In this document: piece by piece, positions 21,736-34,289 of the stretch
Layout: each line of letters starts with the position of its first letter
Numbering within the stretch: position 1 is the first letter of the stretch
From: Raffaelea ambrosiae
Taxonomy: Eukaryota; Ascomycota; Sordariomycetes; Ophiostomatales; Ophiostomataceae
Length of the DNA stretch: 64,000 nt
Assembly (NCBI GenBank): GCA_002778195.1
Contig: PCDI01000017.1
Coordinates: forward strand, 622,872-686,871
Reading direction: 5' to 3'
Made by a program: the position numbers and the translations under genes
The notes under the pieces: model-generated
What the model saw: the letters and a program-made list of their open reading frames with translations, nothing else
Told to the model about the DNA's origin: nothing
The model's database searches: none

Positions 21736-22584
21736 GGCTTCAACTAGTCACTATGGGAACTGGAGTACGTAGGGCGAGAGAGAGAGGGAAAAAGAGATGC
21801 GAAACTGGGCCCATTCTCTGCAAAGCCGTGTGCATCCTGGGGAGACACGAGGAGCTCTTCTTATACAGGGTAGACGAGTGGCTGTTTTTTTCGGGGGTTT
21901 TTTTTCTTCTTTTTTTTTTGAAATCAACCTGCCTCATGCGCCTGCAGCCCAGCCTACCGCGACTGGATGGTAGTCTGCCACGTCGTGTGTTCATCATGAG
22001 CACAGACAGGTGCAGCAACAATAGACAACCGCCCGTTTCTCGTTTTCCTGCCATTGTGAGTTTGGTTTGCTCTATTTTGTCTACGACTTCTCCTTCATTT
22101 TTGACATTCTTTCTCTGTTGCTTCGTCTCTGGTCTCCATGCGATATTGTGTCTGGAGAAATACGGCGCCAGCTACTTTGTCCATCTGTGGAGACAACTAC
22201 AAAGACGAGTGCCCGTTTTCTCCTTCCACATACTAGTCGTGATCCCTCACTGGAGCCAGCCTTGCGTCCACACCCTCACAGTCTCGTGCGGGGCTCGGAG
22301 ACGGCAAGACCCACTCTTTCGAGACAACAACATCGGCACACCACGTCTGTGAAGCACCATCGCTCCAAATTGACTGGCCAGGAATGGTGTTTCGGTTGAA
22401 AGGCGGAAGCATACCGCGTTATCCAGGCGCCCGATTGTCGTCATATTTTTTGGCAGTATCGCCCTGTCTCCCCACAGACATCCCTCGCTTGCGGCCTGCG
22501 CTCATTCCCTTCCCATCTACTAGCAAGCATCACCACCCCTCCTCTGTCCTCTATCTGCATCGGAATCTTGCATCCCGCGCGACT
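21736..22584. promoter_or_regulatory. Divergent spacer, 0.85 kb
   Basis: This separates the small Ser/Arg gene (minus) from the DUF3632 gene (plus). It has T-runs near 21896-21921 and no supported gene, and probably contains both promoters. Confidence 0.4.
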
Positions 22585-23602
22585 ATGGACACCGTCAGCT
22601 TCCAGGCAGTGGAAGACCTGGACCTCACGAGCGGCGAGCATGCCATGCTCGATGTGCTCAAGGCCACGCTGCAGTATCCAGCGGCCAGCGCAGAGGCCAA
22701 GAGCTCGAAACTGGCCGATGATATCGCCTTTATCTGCGCCCAATCCAGAAGCGGCGACGTCGGCGTCCCATGGCAGGTCTGGGATCTTCTTCTCGACGTT
22801 GCTTCTTGCTTGCCTGTAGACAGTCCGTGGCAGGAGTGTCTACTGCAGTCTCTGGGCCGTCTACGCCAGAGAGAGGGGGCGATTTCCGAAGCACAACCGG
22901 TCAGTTCAGGACGAGACAGGGCGAAAAAAACAAATGTGCTGGCGTGTATTTGGGGAAACCGACTTTGTTCCTGACTGTTGCTTGTTTGTTTAGTCGAGTT
23001 TCTGGAAAGATCTGCCCGAGTTTTCGTCGGTGGTCCGAGAGAAAATGGACAGTATCGGTAAATGAGTGATTTCATATTCTGAAAAAAAGAAAAAAAACTA
23101 AAAACTAAAAACTCAAAAGACTAAAAAAACTGACACGCCTGTCATAGAACCGACATTTGGCGACGGTGACCCGCCCGGCGCAACAGAAAGGTTTCTCAAT
23201 TTCCACTCCTTCGTGGCCCGTCTGCCGAGCGTCGACATCGGCCCTTGGCCCTTTTACCCCGTCTGGATGCTTCGCGAGGCCCTTGAGGAGCCCGCCCTGC
23301 ATGGGCCCGTCATGGACAGTCGTCTGCAGGTCGCCTGCGTGTGGATGCGGCACTGTGGCCCGCTCGTCTACGACCGTATGAAGTCGGCCGAGAAGCTGGA
23401 CGACGACGACAAGCGGGCGTACCGAACGGGCTCGCTTTGGCCGGACAAGCCGCCGCTGAGTGTTGAGCGGTGGCGGCACTGGAAGACGCGGTTTGCAGAG
23501 ATTGCTGCGGAAGCGAGCAGCCTGGAGCTGCAGAAAGCCACGGCCGATCAGATCGCCGACACGTTGAAGGCGATGGAAGCAGTTGAGGAAGCGGCCACTT
23601 GA
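22585..23602 (+). CDS. DUF3632-family fungal protein
   Basis: Three exons (22585-22899, 22994-23057, 23148-23602) give 277 residues. Both introns have CTGAC branch sites and TAG acceptors. The protein is alpha-helical with no signal or membrane segment. The block with conserved Trp and acidic residues near 155-220 (PWPFYPVWMLREALEE, then ACVWMRHCGPLVY) fits DUF3632, a fungus-specific family of unknown function that is often expanded in plant-associated and environmental ascomycetes. The family call is from memory of its pattern. A TTG/CTG repeat begins right after the stop codon. Confidence 0.8.
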
Positions 23603-23655
23603 GTTTGTGGTTGTTGCTGCTGTTGCTGTTGTTGTTGTTGTTGTTGTTGTTGTGG
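23603..23655. repeat. TTG/CTG trinucleotide repeat after the DUF3632 stop
   Basis: GTT, GCT and GTT trinucleotides run for about 48 nt in the predicted 3' untranslated region. Confidence 0.85.
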
Positions 23656-26315
23656 GGAGAAAAACACATTGCTGGGAGACGGCGGTCGATCTAAACAAGC
23701 CGTCCTCCAAGCCCACCATCTGCTACTGTTTGAAGTGTAACGGTGTTTTGTTCTCGGAGCAGCTCGGGGGCGTGGGAATATCTGTGTTTGTTAAACTGCT
23801 AGTTTACGTATAGTCTAGATACTCTGAGGGTATCCCTGCTTCACGACCTTCATGCCGTAGAAATCATGCAACGACCCCACGAAAAACGCAAACTCGACCA
23901 CCGCTACGTCTACGGCATATGTCTTGGCACTGCATCGCATTGGTCGTGACCGGCAGCCAGCAAGATTCGATACCAAGGGCAGGGAGAGGTGGAGCGAAAA
24001 GTGTGATTCTCGCCGACGAGATGCAGCAGGAAAAGCAGGCAGCCATCGGGCTTGATGGCCGGCTTATGGGTGGAGACTGGGGAAATGGAAGAAGAAGAAG
24101 AAGAAACCGACACAAGGCGGCCGTACCGATGGTACGGGACAGACTAACTAACTGGGAACGGCAACCCGAACTTCTGGGTCTCTGGTCTCTGCCTGCGTGC
24201 AGCTGGAAGTAGAGACGATGCTTTGCAAAGAAACCGGACTAGCACGGGCCGCAGCCGCCCGGACGGTATGCCCACCTGTTGTGTGGGCGCCTTCTGGTGG
24301 TTTGGCTGGCCTGGCCCGGGCTGCTGGTCCCTAATCTTACACCGTATCTTACTTGCACGGATGCTGGGAACAGAATGGCCGGCAATTGGAATGAGCAACC
24401 CGTATTCAAGTACGGAAAAGGAAAAAAAGTGCAATGAACGTCAACAGACTGAAATTCGTGAAAGAGGAGGGGGAAGTATTGCATAACTATATGTTTGGCT
24501 CCACCTTGCGTCTCCTTGGAAAGCTGCACCGGTCTCGTGGGCCAGAGACGAGAACGACCGGACCCGGGCGCTCTATGGGCTGGCAGTAGTCGCCTTGCCA
24601 TTCTCCACTTCCCCTCCCCGCAGGGCCTCCCCAACTGCGTGTATAGCAATGTGGAAGATCTTCGGCCAGATACACTGGTACCCTGCATGCAACCTCTGTG
24701 TATGTGACTAGTTGGTGCATTGTTGTAGAAGTGGGATGGATTTTAGGCGTGCCGCCAACTGGAAAAACACACGGGCGTGGCGCACCTACAGCGGAGCCAT
24801 AGGGCTTGGACGGCAACCTTATCCACGGGCCCTGTGGAAAGCCAAGTTTTTCAGCCAAGATAAGCCAAAAAAAGAGAGCGTAACGGCTCCGCCTCATGCC
24901 GGAGGCTGACACCATCCAAGATGGTCTTAGCCAGAAGGGTCTTTGTACCACCACGAGAGACACCATATCTCAGCATCGTCATGTCCAAAAGGGGGAGCAT
25001 CTTGCGGTATCCATCTCACCGGGGAAATGGAGTGTCCGTGTGTGGGCGTGCTAAGCAGGGACGCGGCGTACTTCCGAGGCCGGCCAGTTCTGCACACGGT
25101 ACAACTAACTAGGGCTCACAAACCAGGGTTCGTGACCACGGAATGCTACGTATCTTGCCTGTCTTCGCTCGTTCCCTGGCCTCTTTCTCGTCGGCAGCCA
25201 TGCTGCCGTGCTCGTACGCGTCGCCACCGTAGGCCCGGTCGCGTTTCGCCCGTATTGGCCGCCATTGGCCTCCAAGCCAGTCTGGTCGCGCGGTACGGGC
25301 GGCCGAATGGACAACCTCTGTAGAGCAACACCGCCTTCCACTCGGTATTAGCAAGCCTCCCGAAATAGGAGGCACCCTGGCGAAAGACACCCGCAGACTG
25401 CGCGCACCTGTTGTAGTCCAGACCGGTCCAATGGGACGGGATGAGGCGTGGGTTGAACTGCGTACAAGATGAAGGAGTCCGTGGGCCAGCAGAGTCCTCT
25501 ATGCCGGGTGGCATCATCACAGGACTCGTTTGAGGTGGACGGCGTCCTCAGCCTCCGCCGAGGAGACGGTTTCTTTGTGGTGACGGCTTCCGGCTATCTG
25601 CGACGGCCACAAAGTAGGTAGTTCGATGTAACCACCAGGCTACCAACGGACACCTGCACGATTAGCTCATAGTCCTCCTTCCTCGTGCAGCAAATGGTAT
25701 TTGATGACGGGCAGATAGCGCCAGGATGAAAAGGGCAGTTGCCAAAGCCTGTTTGGCTATCGCACCTGTGTATGGGCGGGCACTGGTGCCATGATCGTCC
25801 GTCCTTGTGGGGTCGGACCCCGGCTTGGACATGACAGCGTTGCGTGCGTGGTATCCTCCCGGCCATAATGTGCTTGTTGCATCTCGTCCGTCCGGCCCCA
25901 AACCTGGCTGGGCCGAGGAAGCCAGAGTGCGGTTTCCAAGAAGCAACCTCTCCGTGATAAGAGAGGAGTCTTGTTTGGACATGCTCGCTTCGGGTTTCGC
26001 CCAAGCCATGTCCCGAGATGGCTAGGCCCTGTCTGCGTTCATCCATGTCTACGATGCAATACGCCCGTGTCCCAAGTTGCCCCATGTGTCCGTCGATGCC
26101 CCAACCCATGGTATAATAGGAATTGGGTGTGCCCTGTGCGTATGCGGGGAGGGGGTGGTTTGAACAGGTCCCCCCCCCCCTCGGAGTGTGACGAAGAACA
26201 CCATCACACGAAAACCAAAAAGGCTCCTTTCCATTCCCCCTCAACCAAACATTCTGCAGGACAGACCTGCCTGCCTGTCCGCCTGTCTGCCCCGTCCTCC
26301 CTTTCTCTTTCCCCC
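23656..26315. other. 2.7 kb intergenic region, no supported gene
   Basis: The stretch lies upstream of the oligopeptide transporter. The longest frame is a 216-codon minus-strand frame at 25594-26244. It has scattered Cys, His and Gly with no domain and overlaps the transporter's likely promoter, so I do not call it. No transposon ends or terminal repeats were seen. Confidence 0.5.
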
Positions 26316-29314
26316 ATGATGGCCCTCAACCGCATACCCGGCCAGAACGATACCGGCGCACTGGTGCCCGACCCCGAGTCGGCCTTTGCGTCGGGGCGTG
26401 AGACGGGCATCGAGGCATTGCAGGACATGGGCGTCCACACGGTGCCGTCCAGTGATGAAAAGGCCGGCCCGCCGTCGTCCGATGCCAAGCAGAGCCCGAG
26501 CGTGCATGTTGGGCCGCCTCCCAGCCGCCAGTACAAGGACGACTTGGACCGGATCGATGCGATCGGTGCCATCAATGACGAAGAGATGCTGGCCCCGGGC
26601 AAGGGCCTGACCGCGTCCGAAAAGGTCAACCGCATGTCGGAAATCGCCCTGTATGCCCTGCACGTGGACGACGACCCGTCGCTGAATCCGTGGACGATCC
26701 GCACCTTGTTTCTTGGTATGTCCACGCTCACCTTCGCCTCGGGGGACCGCCCATGCGCCCCCGTCGTCGACCCATCTCCTCCTCCTCCTCCTCCTCCTCT
26801 GCCAAGATCACCCGACACTGATACAGAAGGGGGGAAAACCCCCCGGCTGAACAGGTATTGGCCTTTCCTGCTTCTCGGCCACCTTGGCGACCATCTACCA
26901 GTTCAAGCCCCAGAGCATCTCGCTGTCGACCACCTTTTTGTGTGTCGTCAGCTACGTCCTGTCCCTGGTCTACGACCTGATCCCCCGCTGGGGCTTCCTG
27001 AAGTGGATCAACCCGCACCCCATGAACGTCAAGGAGCACACGGCCATCGTGATCATGTGCACCACGGCCGCCCATTCCGCCATGGCCGTGGAGGTCATTG
27101 CTACGCAGCGCCTGTGGTACAACAAGACCCCGAATGCGGCTACCTGTATATTCCTGACCTTTGCCTCCCAGACACTGGGCTACGGCGTGGCCGGCGTGCT
27201 GCGCAAGGTGTTGGTGTACCCGACCAAAGTATGTGAACGATGCGCGGGGATGTTGATGTGATACGACAAGGCTTCTTCCCGTATCATTAACGGTGCCTGT
27301 TCTAGTTTGTGTTCCCGGTGGAGCTGCCTCTCATGTCTCTTCTCGAGACCTTCCACCGAAGCAAGCGCGACACCAAGCCTCAGCTGAGGATCTTCTATAT
27401 CGCCTTCACCATCGTCTTCTTCTACGAGGTCTTGCCCGAATACATCATGCCCGTGCTGACGGCTGTGAGCATTTTCTGCCTGGCCAAGAGAGACAGCAGT
27501 ATGTGTTTCTTCCGCATGTAGCATGGCTTGCCAGCTCTATATATAGAGAGAGAGGGAGAGATAGATAGATATTGACCAAGCTACCAGTGGTCTTCACCCG
27601 CCTCTTTGGCGGCGGCAACGGCAATGAAGGGCTGGGGTTCCTGAGTGCCTGTCTCGACTTCCAGTACGTCGGAACCTCGGCGCTATACCTCCCGCCTCTT
27701 GTACGTTGCTCTTTTCCTTTTATATTTTCCCTCCTTTTTTTTTTTTTGTCTTACCTAGCTATCTCTATTCGTCCCCCATACTGACGGGGATTCTTCTGCC
27801 CCCCCCCCCCCCAAAAGACAATTTTCAACTACTTTGTCGGCTATATCCTCTGTCTCTGTGTCTTTACGGGCATCTTCTACGGAAACGTCTGGGACGCGCG
27901 CAAATTCCCCTTCTTGTCGCAGCTGCTCTTCACCTCCGCGTCCAATGCCACGTCGTACCAGACCTACAACCAGTCGGCCGTCCTCAACGCGGACGGCCAT
28001 GTCAACGAGACCCTGCTGATGCAGCAGGGCCTGCCGCACATGACGTCCACGTATGCCGTCTACGTCCTGACGCAGAACATGGCCATCACGGCCACCATCA
28101 TGAGCCTGCTGCTGTACAACTGGGACGACCTCAAGAGCGCCTGGTCGTTTGCCGCGCCGTCCAACCTCCGGGCGCTGATGAAGCCCGAGGCCTGGAAGTT
28201 CTGGCTGCCGGAGCCCGAGCTGACCGACGAGGAGCGGGAGCGTCTGGACCCGCACTACCGGCAGATGCTTGCGTACCCAAAGTGTCCCACCTGGTGGTAC
28301 CTGTGTCTCTTTCTCGTCGCCATGGTCGTCGGCCTGATCTGCATCTACGAAGCCGACTCGGGCATGGCGTGGTGGGCGTTCTTCATTGCCGTGATCATGT
28401 CGTCCTTTTTGATCCTCTTCACGGGCGCCCAGTACGGCCTGACCGGCTACCACGTCACGGTGCAGCCGATCATCCAGATGATCGGCGCCTACATCGAGCC
28501 CGGCCGCCCGGTCACCAACATGTACTTCACCCTGTTTGGCTACAACTCGGTCTCCCAGGGCTTGCTGCTCCTGCAGGACCTGAAGCTGGGCCAGTACGCC
28601 AAGCTCAGCCCGCGCTGCACCTTCACCATGCAGCTGGTCGGCACGCTGGTCGGCTCCATCCTCAACTACTTTATCATGGTCAGCGTGACCACCGCCCAGC
28701 GCGAGATTCTTCTCTCCATCGAAGGCACGCATATCTGGTCCGGCGCTGTACGTCTTTTTTTTTTTTTTTTTTTTTTCTACTCGATCCCCCCTTTCTGTTT
28801 CCTTATTTTCCTGGTAGACTGACAACCCTTCTTCCTTCAGAGCCTTCAATCGTTCAACACCCAAGCTATCACGTGGGGCGGTCTTGCCAAGTACATGTAC
28901 TCCTGGGGGTCTCGTTATGAGTGGGTGCCCATTGGCTTCGTCCTCGGCCTCGCTGCACCCCTGCCGTTCTTTTTCCTGGGCCGCTTGAAGCCGGGCTGGA
29001 AGCTGGAGCGGCTCAATGTTCCCATCATTTGCGGACACATCGGCTGGCTCGTCACCGGCATCAACAGTGGCTCTCTGATCATCTTCCTCATGGCGTTGTG
29101 GTCGCAGTATTGGCTGCGTCGCTACAAGCCCGAATGGTTCCTCAAGTTCAACTACGTTCTCAGTGCCGGCATCGACGGTGGCACCTCGGTCATTGTGTTT
29201 ATTCTCACCTTTGCCGTGTTTGGTGCCAGCGGCAAGGAAGTCGATTTTCCCAACTATTGGGGCAACAATGCACACGGCAACATCGATTACTGCATGACGG
29301 ACCCTGGAAACTGA
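26316..29314 (+). CDS. Oligopeptide transporter, OPT family
   Basis: Six exons (26316-26715, 26855-27228, 27306-27498, 27588-27700, 27818-28747, 28841-29314) give 827 residues. A cytosolic N-terminus of about 125 residues leads to NPWTIRTLFLG, the family's pre-membrane motif. Hydrophobic segments then run to residue 800, with the FGGGNGNEGLG signature near 325. OPT transporters move tetra- and pentapeptides, glutathione or metal-peptide complexes with protons across the plasma membrane. The long extracellular or luminal loop with N-x-T/S sites (near 385-420) fits the family. The final hydrophobic segment is followed by a short tail. The fourth intron's 3' splice site follows a 14-C run, and the fifth intron contains 22 T. 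ATG codons at 26316 and 26319 are adjacent; I used the first. Confidence 0.95.
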
Positions 29315-30229
29315 AGAACAACACTCGTGAAGCTGGCTTTTACGTCGCACAACGTGTTAGGCTTAGCGGTTTATGTGCTAGATGCTGTGAAATATTTTCG
29401 TATGCTGAGTTCTTTGTGTTCTCGGTGATGTTAGTTATCAGGTTTAGAACAATGCATCTTCTCCCACTTGGCGGGTGGGAAACCCATGTGTTTGCCATTC
29501 GCCCATATTCTTGAATGCTCATGTCGAATAGCAGCCCATTTTAATGGCACCAGGAATGCCAGAACCGGGGCACACGATCTATTACGGCATCGGCATCTAC
29601 GTCCTCCACAATCCACTCTGTGCCTGCCATCGCACACCTGCCGGAATCGGCGGGATTTGAAATAAGAAGAATTTGTTTGACCTTGGATACTATAAAAGGG
29701 GCCGTCTGAATACCAGCGGTACCGCGTTTCATAAGAAAAGGCCGAATACCAGATAGATTTCCAATCCATGATGCTCGTCCAGAGGCGCTGTCTGTTGAGA
29801 CAAGATAACAGTATCCATCAAGGACGCCAATAAGCGCTTAGTTCATATAAATAAGAGAGAAAATAAGAGAAAAGAAGGGGATCCCCCAAACAAAACATGC
29901 AAAAACAAAAATGCGGCATACTGAAACGGGCACACAATACAAAGCAGACAAGTTCGTTGATCCACCCGCGCACCCCACCACCACTCCACCACTCATTCTG
30001 CTCTTTGTTGTAGAAAATGGGCAACAAGAAACATGAACAAAAAAAAACCGAAAAGAACCCGAAAACCAGAGAAAGCCCCAAACGACGAGAACACCCAAAA
30101 GCCGTAGCCTGATTAACCACATAAAGAAACACATACATTGGGGATTGAAATGTGAGTTGCACAAAGAAAAGAGAGCGTGATGGGTCTTGAGGGAGTCTTT
30201 GAAAAGGAAAGGCTCACGATCGAGCAGCG
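29315..30229. other. Spacer between convergent genes
   Basis: No gene is recognised. A TATAAAAG box at about 29690 on the plus strand is not followed by a plausible coding sequence. The rest is probably 3' untranslated sequence. Confidence 0.5.
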
Positions 30230-32353
30230 TTAGAACGTAGGCGCCGTGTAGATCAAGGAGCCAAGAACGACGGCACCGCCAAGTGCAGCAATGCCAATCT
30301 TCTCAGCGACGGCCAACAGGCGGTTCTTGGGCACGCTGCCGGCACGCATCGCGGCAGACGTGGCCTGGCGCTTAGGTGACGGTACCGGCGGCGACTCTAG
30401 CACATACGCATTCACGTCTTCGACCATCTCCTCGGCCTTCCGCTTCTTGCTGGCGTTCTGCTTCTTATAGCTGTTGAACACTGCCGCACTCTCCATTGCG
30501 ATGTTGTCAATTTCGTCCTCATCATACGTGACGACAAAAGGCTCTCTGGGAGCAGAGTTCAGGAACCGCTTTCCAGACTCAAGAAGCGTGGACTTTTCGG
30601 ACGGAGGTTGCGATTCCAGCTCTGGCTCTTCATTCTCGCTCTTGGGAGCATCGTTTTCCACCTGCGCAGACTCGGCCTCTGCCTGAGCAATGAGCAGCTC
30701 ATCCTGCTGGAGAGACTCCATCACTTCGACAATCGCCGGGAGTTGAATGCTCGACTTAGAATCAAGCCCTGCGCTGTCGTTGCCGACGTTGGAATCACAG
30801 ACAGACGACTCGGTACCGAATGCCGCGTTCAGTCGAGATGGAGGAGGGGACGGGTTCAGAATCGAGGAGATATTGCACCGGTTCTTAGCAAGCGTGGGAG
30901 TGACCGGGACAGCAGTCTCGTCCTGGCGTTGAGGAGCGCCCTCGCCGCCTGGGGTCACGTTTTCGACGTCACCGTGGACATCCATGCTCATCTCTGTATC
31001 GACATGTTCGGCATTGTCTGGCTTCTGTTAGATTATCACGAGTGACGCCATGCAAGTGTGAAGGCAGAATAAACAAGCATTGGCACTTTACCTTTGGAGG
31101 CTCCCCCCTCGGCAGGGATGTTGCCACAAAAGGCCTCGCCGGTCAGGTAGCCAGCAGAGAGGGCATCGAACCGAGCGATTTGGGTCATCAGATAATCACC
31201 GACATCTTGACCATCCTTCGCCCCTTCATCATCGGCACCGTCCTCAGCGTCGTCACTGTCCGCGTCGATCTCATCGTCCTCGATATCCTGGTCCCCCTCG
31301 TCGAGGAAGTCGGAATCTTCTTCACTGTCCCCGTCGTGGATAACGACCAATGCCCCCTGCACTTCCAAGTCGCTGTCAGTAGACGCACCCTCGTCATCGG
31401 CCTCGCTTTCATCATCATCACTGTCCTCATATTCGCCGTGGTCAGCCAGGTAGATAGAACATCGCCTACCAAGATCCTCTTCCGTGTCGAGGGTCTTGTC
31501 GGGGTTGGCTGGGTCGTAGAGGCTATCTCCATCACTATCGGAATCGTCCAGGGCCACCACGTCATCAGAGTCATTGTGCAAACCCGACACGTCTGTGTTA
31601 GAATGATTGTTGTCATCAGTGCATTCACACTCGCTTCCGTCGTCGGAGATGTATTCCGGTGCCTTGTAGGAGGAGCTGGTATCATCGACGCATCTGTTTT
31701 GGTGTCTCAGTTAGTCACACGACAAAGGGTTACGCTACTCGGGCGAAGTCAATAGCATACTTGGCCTTGACGGCGACGAAATCCACCTTGACACCGGCAG
31801 GACTGAAGACTTCGAGTCCACGGGCGACATGGGTACCAAATCGCACAACATCTCCAGAGGTAAGCGCCTGAGGCTTGCTCTTGGTGATAGAAACGCCATT
31901 CACAGAGGTCCCATGAAGGGAATCAGTGTCGGTCAGAAGGACAACCTGATTAGTTAGAAAACGCTTGTTCGCTATACGGGGCAGCAGTTTGTCAAGTCTG
32001 GATGAATCTCGACTTACGCCCTTGTCGAAGTCTGCCTCAAATTCGGCGTGCTTTCGGGACATGACTGGGATGTCGAAGTAGGCGTTGTCATGTGCGGGCA
32101 TCAGTCCTTTCGAAACGGTTTTGGACGACCGCCCAACCGTGACAGTAGGGTTGTCTGGGGTCAGGTGGATCGTGCGGATCGTGATATCGTCATCATTCGA
32201 GACAGCTTCCGTGTGCATTAACTCCAGCTTGACTGTAATATGTTAGTTGGCACGGAAAGTTGAAATGGGAAACAAAGGAAAGAGAAGTGATGCGTTAACT
32301 GGTGAGAACATACTTGACTCGAAGGGAGCCCGTGCTTCGTTCGCTTGCGCCAT
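30230..32353 (-). CDS. FHA-domain protein with acidic middle and C-terminal hydrophobic tail
   Basis: Five exons in transcript order (32353-32314, 32232-32018, 31945-31761, 31693-31092, 31017-30230) give 609 residues. The FHA phosphothreonine-binding fold spans about 20-130. Its key residues are Gly47-Arg48, Ser72-Arg73 with His75, and Asn101-Gly102. A very acidic Asp/Glu/Ser-rich region covers about 175-350. Near 530-560 are basic stretches (KKRKAEE, PSPKRQ) that could be nuclear localisation signals. The last 22 residues (about 588-609) are a small hydrophobic segment, which suggests a tail anchor. The last intron (31018-31091) uses the acceptor GCCAG, because the nearer CAG would shift the frame. 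This is not clearly Far9/Far10 or Dma1, and the partner is unknown. Confidence 0.85.
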
Positions 32354-34289
32354 GGTGGGAAGAAAGCGATCGGGGACGATGCAGATGGCGTTGTTCAGCA
32401 CTTGTCTCTTCGAGATCCGCTCCGCTGTCGGGGAGTCCAAGCAAATGAGTATCCAAGTTATCGAAATAGCCGCAAGGCGGCAGATAAGGCTTTGGTCTGG
32501 GGGGGGAGGGGGGTTGTAGAAGAAGCAGATGGGAGAGCTGCGAGCAGGCAACGGAACGGAGCGTTCGTGACAGAATCCGAAGATGCGTTGAGAAAGAAGA
32601 AGGGCAGGCAGATGACGGAAGAGGACTCAGGTAGTCGAGGCACAAAGTGGGGCAACAGTGTCAAGGCAGGCAGCAGGACGGTCTTATCAGGCTTATCGAG
32701 TTGAAGCGGACGTGGGCGGGGTAATACTCGCAGTCGGCGCTGGCAAGAGCAAGAGAACGTGGCCGACAGCTGAAGAGAGAGTGAAGCCGGTCGGAGATAC
32801 GCCTGAAGGGCAGACAGGGGGCGATTCTTGCTCGCTGCAGGCTGCAGGCAGGTAAGAGACGAAGCCGGGACACCGAAGACGAAGGGCACGGCAGCCGGTA
32901 TGAAGAGGGTTGAGCAGGGAGTATTCGACGTGAGGAGAAACGACGACGGATGGCTGCAGTCGGCTGTAGCGGCTGCAGGAGGGGATGATTGGCTATCCTT
33001 CAGAAGCAAGGCAGCACAGCAGGGTGCTGAGAAGAAGATACGCAGATTACAGGGCCTTCGAGTGCCAACGACACTGAAAACACAGAGCAGTACAAGTGCA
33101 GAAAAGGAAACCGCACGGACCAATCATCATCCAGCGTGCCAGGTCGCTCTTTCCTCTGCCCCTCCACCGCCAGAACCTCTTTAAAATCCCTCTTTCCTGT
33201 GCCAGATAGATGTCCCATGACCAGGTCTCAGACGCGGCCTCTGGCTACGCGATACCCTCCGGCGCTGCAGAGCTTTCCGCCTTAACTTTCTTTCCCTGCG
33301 TCCACGTATGTTGTTCTGTCTGCCCCTCTCCCGTCGACAAGAATATCCGAGCCCGCCGTTCACTCTTTCACAGGGCTCGTGCGTGGGTCCGCTACTGCAG
33401 GCTAGCAGCGGTCACGATACAGTCCTACCCGTTACCGTCTTCTCCACAGCTTATCCTTGTCGTTGCGGCCGAGTTGGTTTAGCGCTGATAAGCTGGCACG
33501 TCGCCTGACATCATCGCCTAGCCAGGGTGAACAGAGCCCGGTGCTCGGACGGTTGGCAGTATGGCACCACTGAGCTGGTCTGCACTCCGTGTCCTGCGCC
33601 AGAATGTGCAGCCAGCAGACTCTGCGGACAAAATCGCCTGTTGTTCCCAGTCTGCCCACAAGTTGCAAAACCCTCTCTCTACGAGTCTATTCTCTCGTAC
33701 TGTGAGCACTGTAACCTGCCCTTCCAGCACGCCCTGGCTGCCCAGCCAGGCTGAAACTTGTCCATAAATCCTCCACGCCTAGTTGGCAAAGTGGTCAAAG
33801 TATCTTACAACTCCCACAAAACGTTTTGCACCGGCGGAGCCGTGACAAGCCCCGCCCATCTTTGTCTGCATACTTTGCGTTTCGTCGTGAGATCGCCCAA
33901 ACTAGCAGGTTGCGGCGGCAGTTGCATTGTAAGGCACATTTTGTACGGAATCCAACTTATGGTTGCCAAGTTGGCCCTTTCTGGCGAGAAAGTGCACAAT
34001 TCGGGTGCGACTTGCTGTGGCTGCCTTGTTTGTAGGCTGATTGGACAAACAACCTCTTGCGTGCTTGTCCAAGCAGCACGTGTTGTTGCTCGATCGGTTC
34101 TTTTTCTTTTTCTTTTCGTGATCGCCCGATCGTGGTTTACGTTCGCCGTTTCTTTCGTTGATGTTGAATTCTTGCTTTTTACATTTTTTATGCCAGCTTC
34201 TTTTCGGGTATCTGACATGTTCCCCTTGTTGTAAGTAACTCTTTGCCCCCCGGTCTATGCTTTTTTTTCTTTTCCCGCTTCTTCTTCTT
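32354..34289. other. 1.9 kb region between two minus-strand genes
   Basis: The 5' flank of the FHA gene and the 3' flank of homoserine kinase lie here. Frames up to 221 codons exist, but they are Ser/Pro/Leu-rich antisense-type frames with no motif. No gene is called. Confidence 0.5.

Noticed and set aside
25594..26244. 216-codon minus-strand frame upstream of the OPT gene
   Set aside because: It has no domain, no splice partners, an irregular Cys/His/Gly mix, and overlaps a likely promoter. It was judged a chance frame.
27755..29350. 531-codon minus-strand frame opposite the oligopeptide transporter
   Set aside because: It runs across two transporter introns and is Arg/Asp/His-rich shadow sequence. 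The plus strand gives the full OPT family layout.
29640..29665. TTCAAATCCCGCC on the minus strand, resembling a tRNA B box
   Set aside because: The surrounding bases do not form an acceptor stem, anticodon arm or A box. No tRNA gene was found in the window.
31025..31092. Shorter last intron of the FHA gene ending at CTAACAG
   Set aside because: With the GTAAAG donor this acceptor shifts the frame and hits a stop. The downstream GCCAG acceptor at 31018 keeps the frame open.
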